Position numbers and translations under genes: made by a program. Positions 15,537 through 16,834 of a stretch of DNA of 16,834 nt are shown here, in pieces (the stretch's first letter is position 1; the number at the start of each line of letters is the position of its first letter). The DNA comes from Coemansia sp. RSA 922 (lineage: Eukaryota; Kickxellomycota; Kickxellomycetes; Kickxellales; Kickxellaceae): the NCBI GenBank assembly GCA_027577415.1, contig JANBQS010000252.1, positions 7,441 to 24,274 on the forward strand, written 5' to 3'. The notes under the pieces are model-generated. The model was given only the letters and a program-made list of their open reading frames with translations. It was not told where the DNA came from and ran no database searches.

Positions 15537-15785
15537 CTACTTGTATGCAATGTAAAGAGACCCGCCAAAATAAATTACATGTTTATCTGGCAGTGGAGCA
15601 ATGCTATTGACAAAATCGTCATTTGTCTTCCATACTCCGACATATCTTTCAGGATCTGTATACCCATGATTTTCTTTCAACTTCTCCTTAACTTTCTCTA
15701 TGGTTTCGCCAGATTTGATAATGCACGACTTGGGTTCGGCACTCGTGTTGTACAGGTCATAAACTCTTATAGTAATATACCCCAT
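15537..15785 (-). CDS. Array gene H: small ubiquitin-like-fold protein, subtype 2-like
   Basis: 82 aa and the clearest ubiquitin-like layout of the array. Strand YITIRVYDLYN, strand SCIIKSGET, helix IEKVKEKLKENHGY, a following ERYVGVWK strand and a late HVIYFGGSLYIAYK end. The diglycine is internal and not C-terminal. It is the most diverged member and the distal end of the array; its downstream DNA matches that of B and D. Start chosen at the only Met before the first strand. Low similarity to the other genes makes the orthology less sure. Confidence 0.7.
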   Translation of the reverse strand: MGYITIRVYDLYNTSAEPKSCIIKSGETIEKVKEKLKENHGYTDPERYVGVWKTNDDFVNSIAPLPDKHVIYFGGSLYIAYK

Positions 15786-15960
15786 TACGATGATTCAAGC
15801 TGAAGGGTTGTAGCTAGCGTGTGGATATGAGTAAGTGTGTAGTAGCAAGATTGAAGGGGATAAACAATAGTAGTGTTGGAAAATATTTCACAAAAGGAAG
15901 GGCTCTTGCCTTAAATAGGTTTGTGGAGAACACTGTGGAGCAGGATTTTTTTGCTTAGAA
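15786..15960 (-). promoter_or_regulatory. Promoter region of gene H
   Basis: A TATA-like ttaaatagg (15911-15919), about 130 bp before the ATG, matches the spacing in the other array genes. The GATTGC element and the upstream block are not recognisable. Confidence 0.4.
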
Positions 15961-16472
15961 GAATGAGTGCACAAGAAAAAAGTGTCCATTGGGCATGTGC
16001 ACCTTACTAGTCATGTGGGTGGTGCTACATCCGATGACCGGGATGCTACTTACAACACACATGTTTTCAGCGATGGCGTATCATTGCAATCAATGGAAAG
16101 ATTGCTGATTGATGGTGTGTATGTTGTAATACAAAGTGTACGTATCTTGCATTTTAATTCCAGCTGAAAATTGTGGACAGAACTGGGCGACTATGCTGGC
16201 ACCTTGTCCCTTTGTAGGTTTCCTTTTTCCGCTTCTCCTCCCAGTCAACGGGCACTTGATCACCTGCTTGCTCTCAGTCAAGCAGCCAAGGCACGCCTAG
16301 ACTTTGGCTGTGCGTCACCCCTCTCTGCACTTTTTTCCACCCGCCCCCTTGCTTTGTCCTTGTTTTTACTTGTCCTTTCTTAGTATTCTTCTTAATTATC
16401 TTTTTCTTGGTCTGTTTGGATCACTCCCTTGACGACTTTAGTAGACACTATAGCAGCTAGTAAATCGGGATC
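15961..16472. other. Intergenic region, right border of the array
   Basis: No supported gene. The right part (about 16200-16400) is pyrimidine-rich, as expected for a fungal promoter of the gene starting at 16473. I see none of the array motifs, so the array ends before about 15960. Confidence 0.5.
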
Positions 16473-16728
16473 ATGCCCCTTGGAACTGCTAAAAATCGTC
16501 TAGCAGGTGCTCTGTGCTTGCTAGCATTGATAGCCAGACCATTGCTTGCCTTTGCAGCGAGTCTTCCAAGTATGGACATGGGCATGGGCGATGGACATTC
16601 GATGGAGCACTCATCCAAACTTCCAGACGACGCAATGTTCTACCACTGGCCAAGCCAGCCAATGAGTTGGGCGCTAAAAACACACTTGCTACTATGCTTC
16701 GTAGGCTATGTCATATTGTTGCCAATAG
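16473..16728 (+). CDS. First exon of a secreted/membrane protein, possibly Ytp1/DUF2427 type (partial)
   Basis: The first 85 codons encode a good signal peptide (hydrophobic ALCLLALIARPLLAFAAS), a Met/His-rich segment (MDMGMGDGHSMEHS) and the start of a hydrophobic segment, HLLLCFVGYVILLPIG. This order of leader, short polar linker, then an LKTH-type helix ending in LPIG resembles the N-terminal DUF2427 region of fungal Ytp1-like membrane proteins. The frame closes soon after at TGA 16746-16748. A GTAGGA donor at 16729 in phase 1 suggests an intron whose acceptor lies near 16790 (gcaag) or 16819 (cttag), the latter a few bases before the window end. The Met/His cluster could bind metal, but that is speculation. 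Confidence 0.5.
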
Positions 16729-16834
16729 GTAGGAATTGTGAAAAGTGAATTGCAAGTAGTGCGGAGTTCCACCCTGAATGCTAGAAGCAAGCTCACCCCC
16801 ATTCCGCCTTCCGCTTAGCATACTCGCGTGACAA

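Noticed and set aside
7861..15785. Reading the array as a CRISPR-like or transposon-borne repeat
   Set aside because: Units are 1.2-2.2 kb with genes; I see no terminal inverted repeats, target-site duplications, transposase or short regular spacers. Unequal crossing-over from the RPA2 tail explains the layout.
7861..15785. Array proteins as conjugatable ubiquitin/SUMO homologues
   Set aside because: None ends in a diglycine that could be exposed for conjugation; only the fold-like layout is supported.
15967..16167. A 66-codon plus-strand frame
   Set aside because: No family features, no repeat elsewhere and no recognisable promoter; most likely a chance frame.

Overview
The window looks like nuclear DNA of a fungus, probably an early-diverging, intron-poor lineage. 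A Coemansia-like Kickxellomycotina is my best guess, but nothing here fixes the genus. The reasons are a complete intronless second-largest subunit of RNA polymerase I, a fungal-type LAT amino-acid permease, an F-box-like protein, short AT-rich intergenic spaces with CCAAT and TATA-like promoters, and a partial gene with a likely intron.

Layout. At 1-2155 an F-box-like gene on the minus strand is flanked by related 9-bp-type direct repeats. At 2505-4112 (plus) lies a 12-TM-type amino-acid permease, followed after 130 bp by RPA2/RPA135 (4243-7803, plus), the catalytic-core subunit of Pol I. From 7861 to about 15785 there is a tandem array of eight small minus-strand genes, called A to H here, encoding 82-119 aa proteins. 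At 16473 to the right edge is the first exon of a secreted or membrane gene, possibly of the Ytp1/DUF2427 type.

The array is the most unusual part. Its genes encode short, acidic, leaderless proteins with a predicted ubiquitin-like (beta-grasp) layout. There are two subtypes: A, C, E, F, G share an N-terminal tag (M-x-x-T-hydrophobic-P), while B, D, H lack it. They occur as pairs A-B, C-D, G-H, with E and F as singletons that seem to have lost the second gene. Four decayed copies of the 3' end of RPA2 (9751, 11947, 13121, 14231) sit downstream of C, E, F and G, in the same convergent arrangement that intact RPA2 has with A. The array therefore grew by duplication of a segment that began inside the last 0.33 kb of RPA2. 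Three relics share a deletion and three share a nonsense position, so the order of duplications can be partly read.

Upstream of each of A-G lies a conserved non-coding block with TATA-like, CCAAT and GATTGC elements. Between E and F these flanks are about 93% identical by eye, while the encoded proteins are only about 40% identical. Flanks are also better conserved than coding sequence in A versus C and downstream of B versus D. That pattern suggests diversifying selection on the proteins, or homogenisation of the flanks by gene conversion, or both. The function of the family is unknown.
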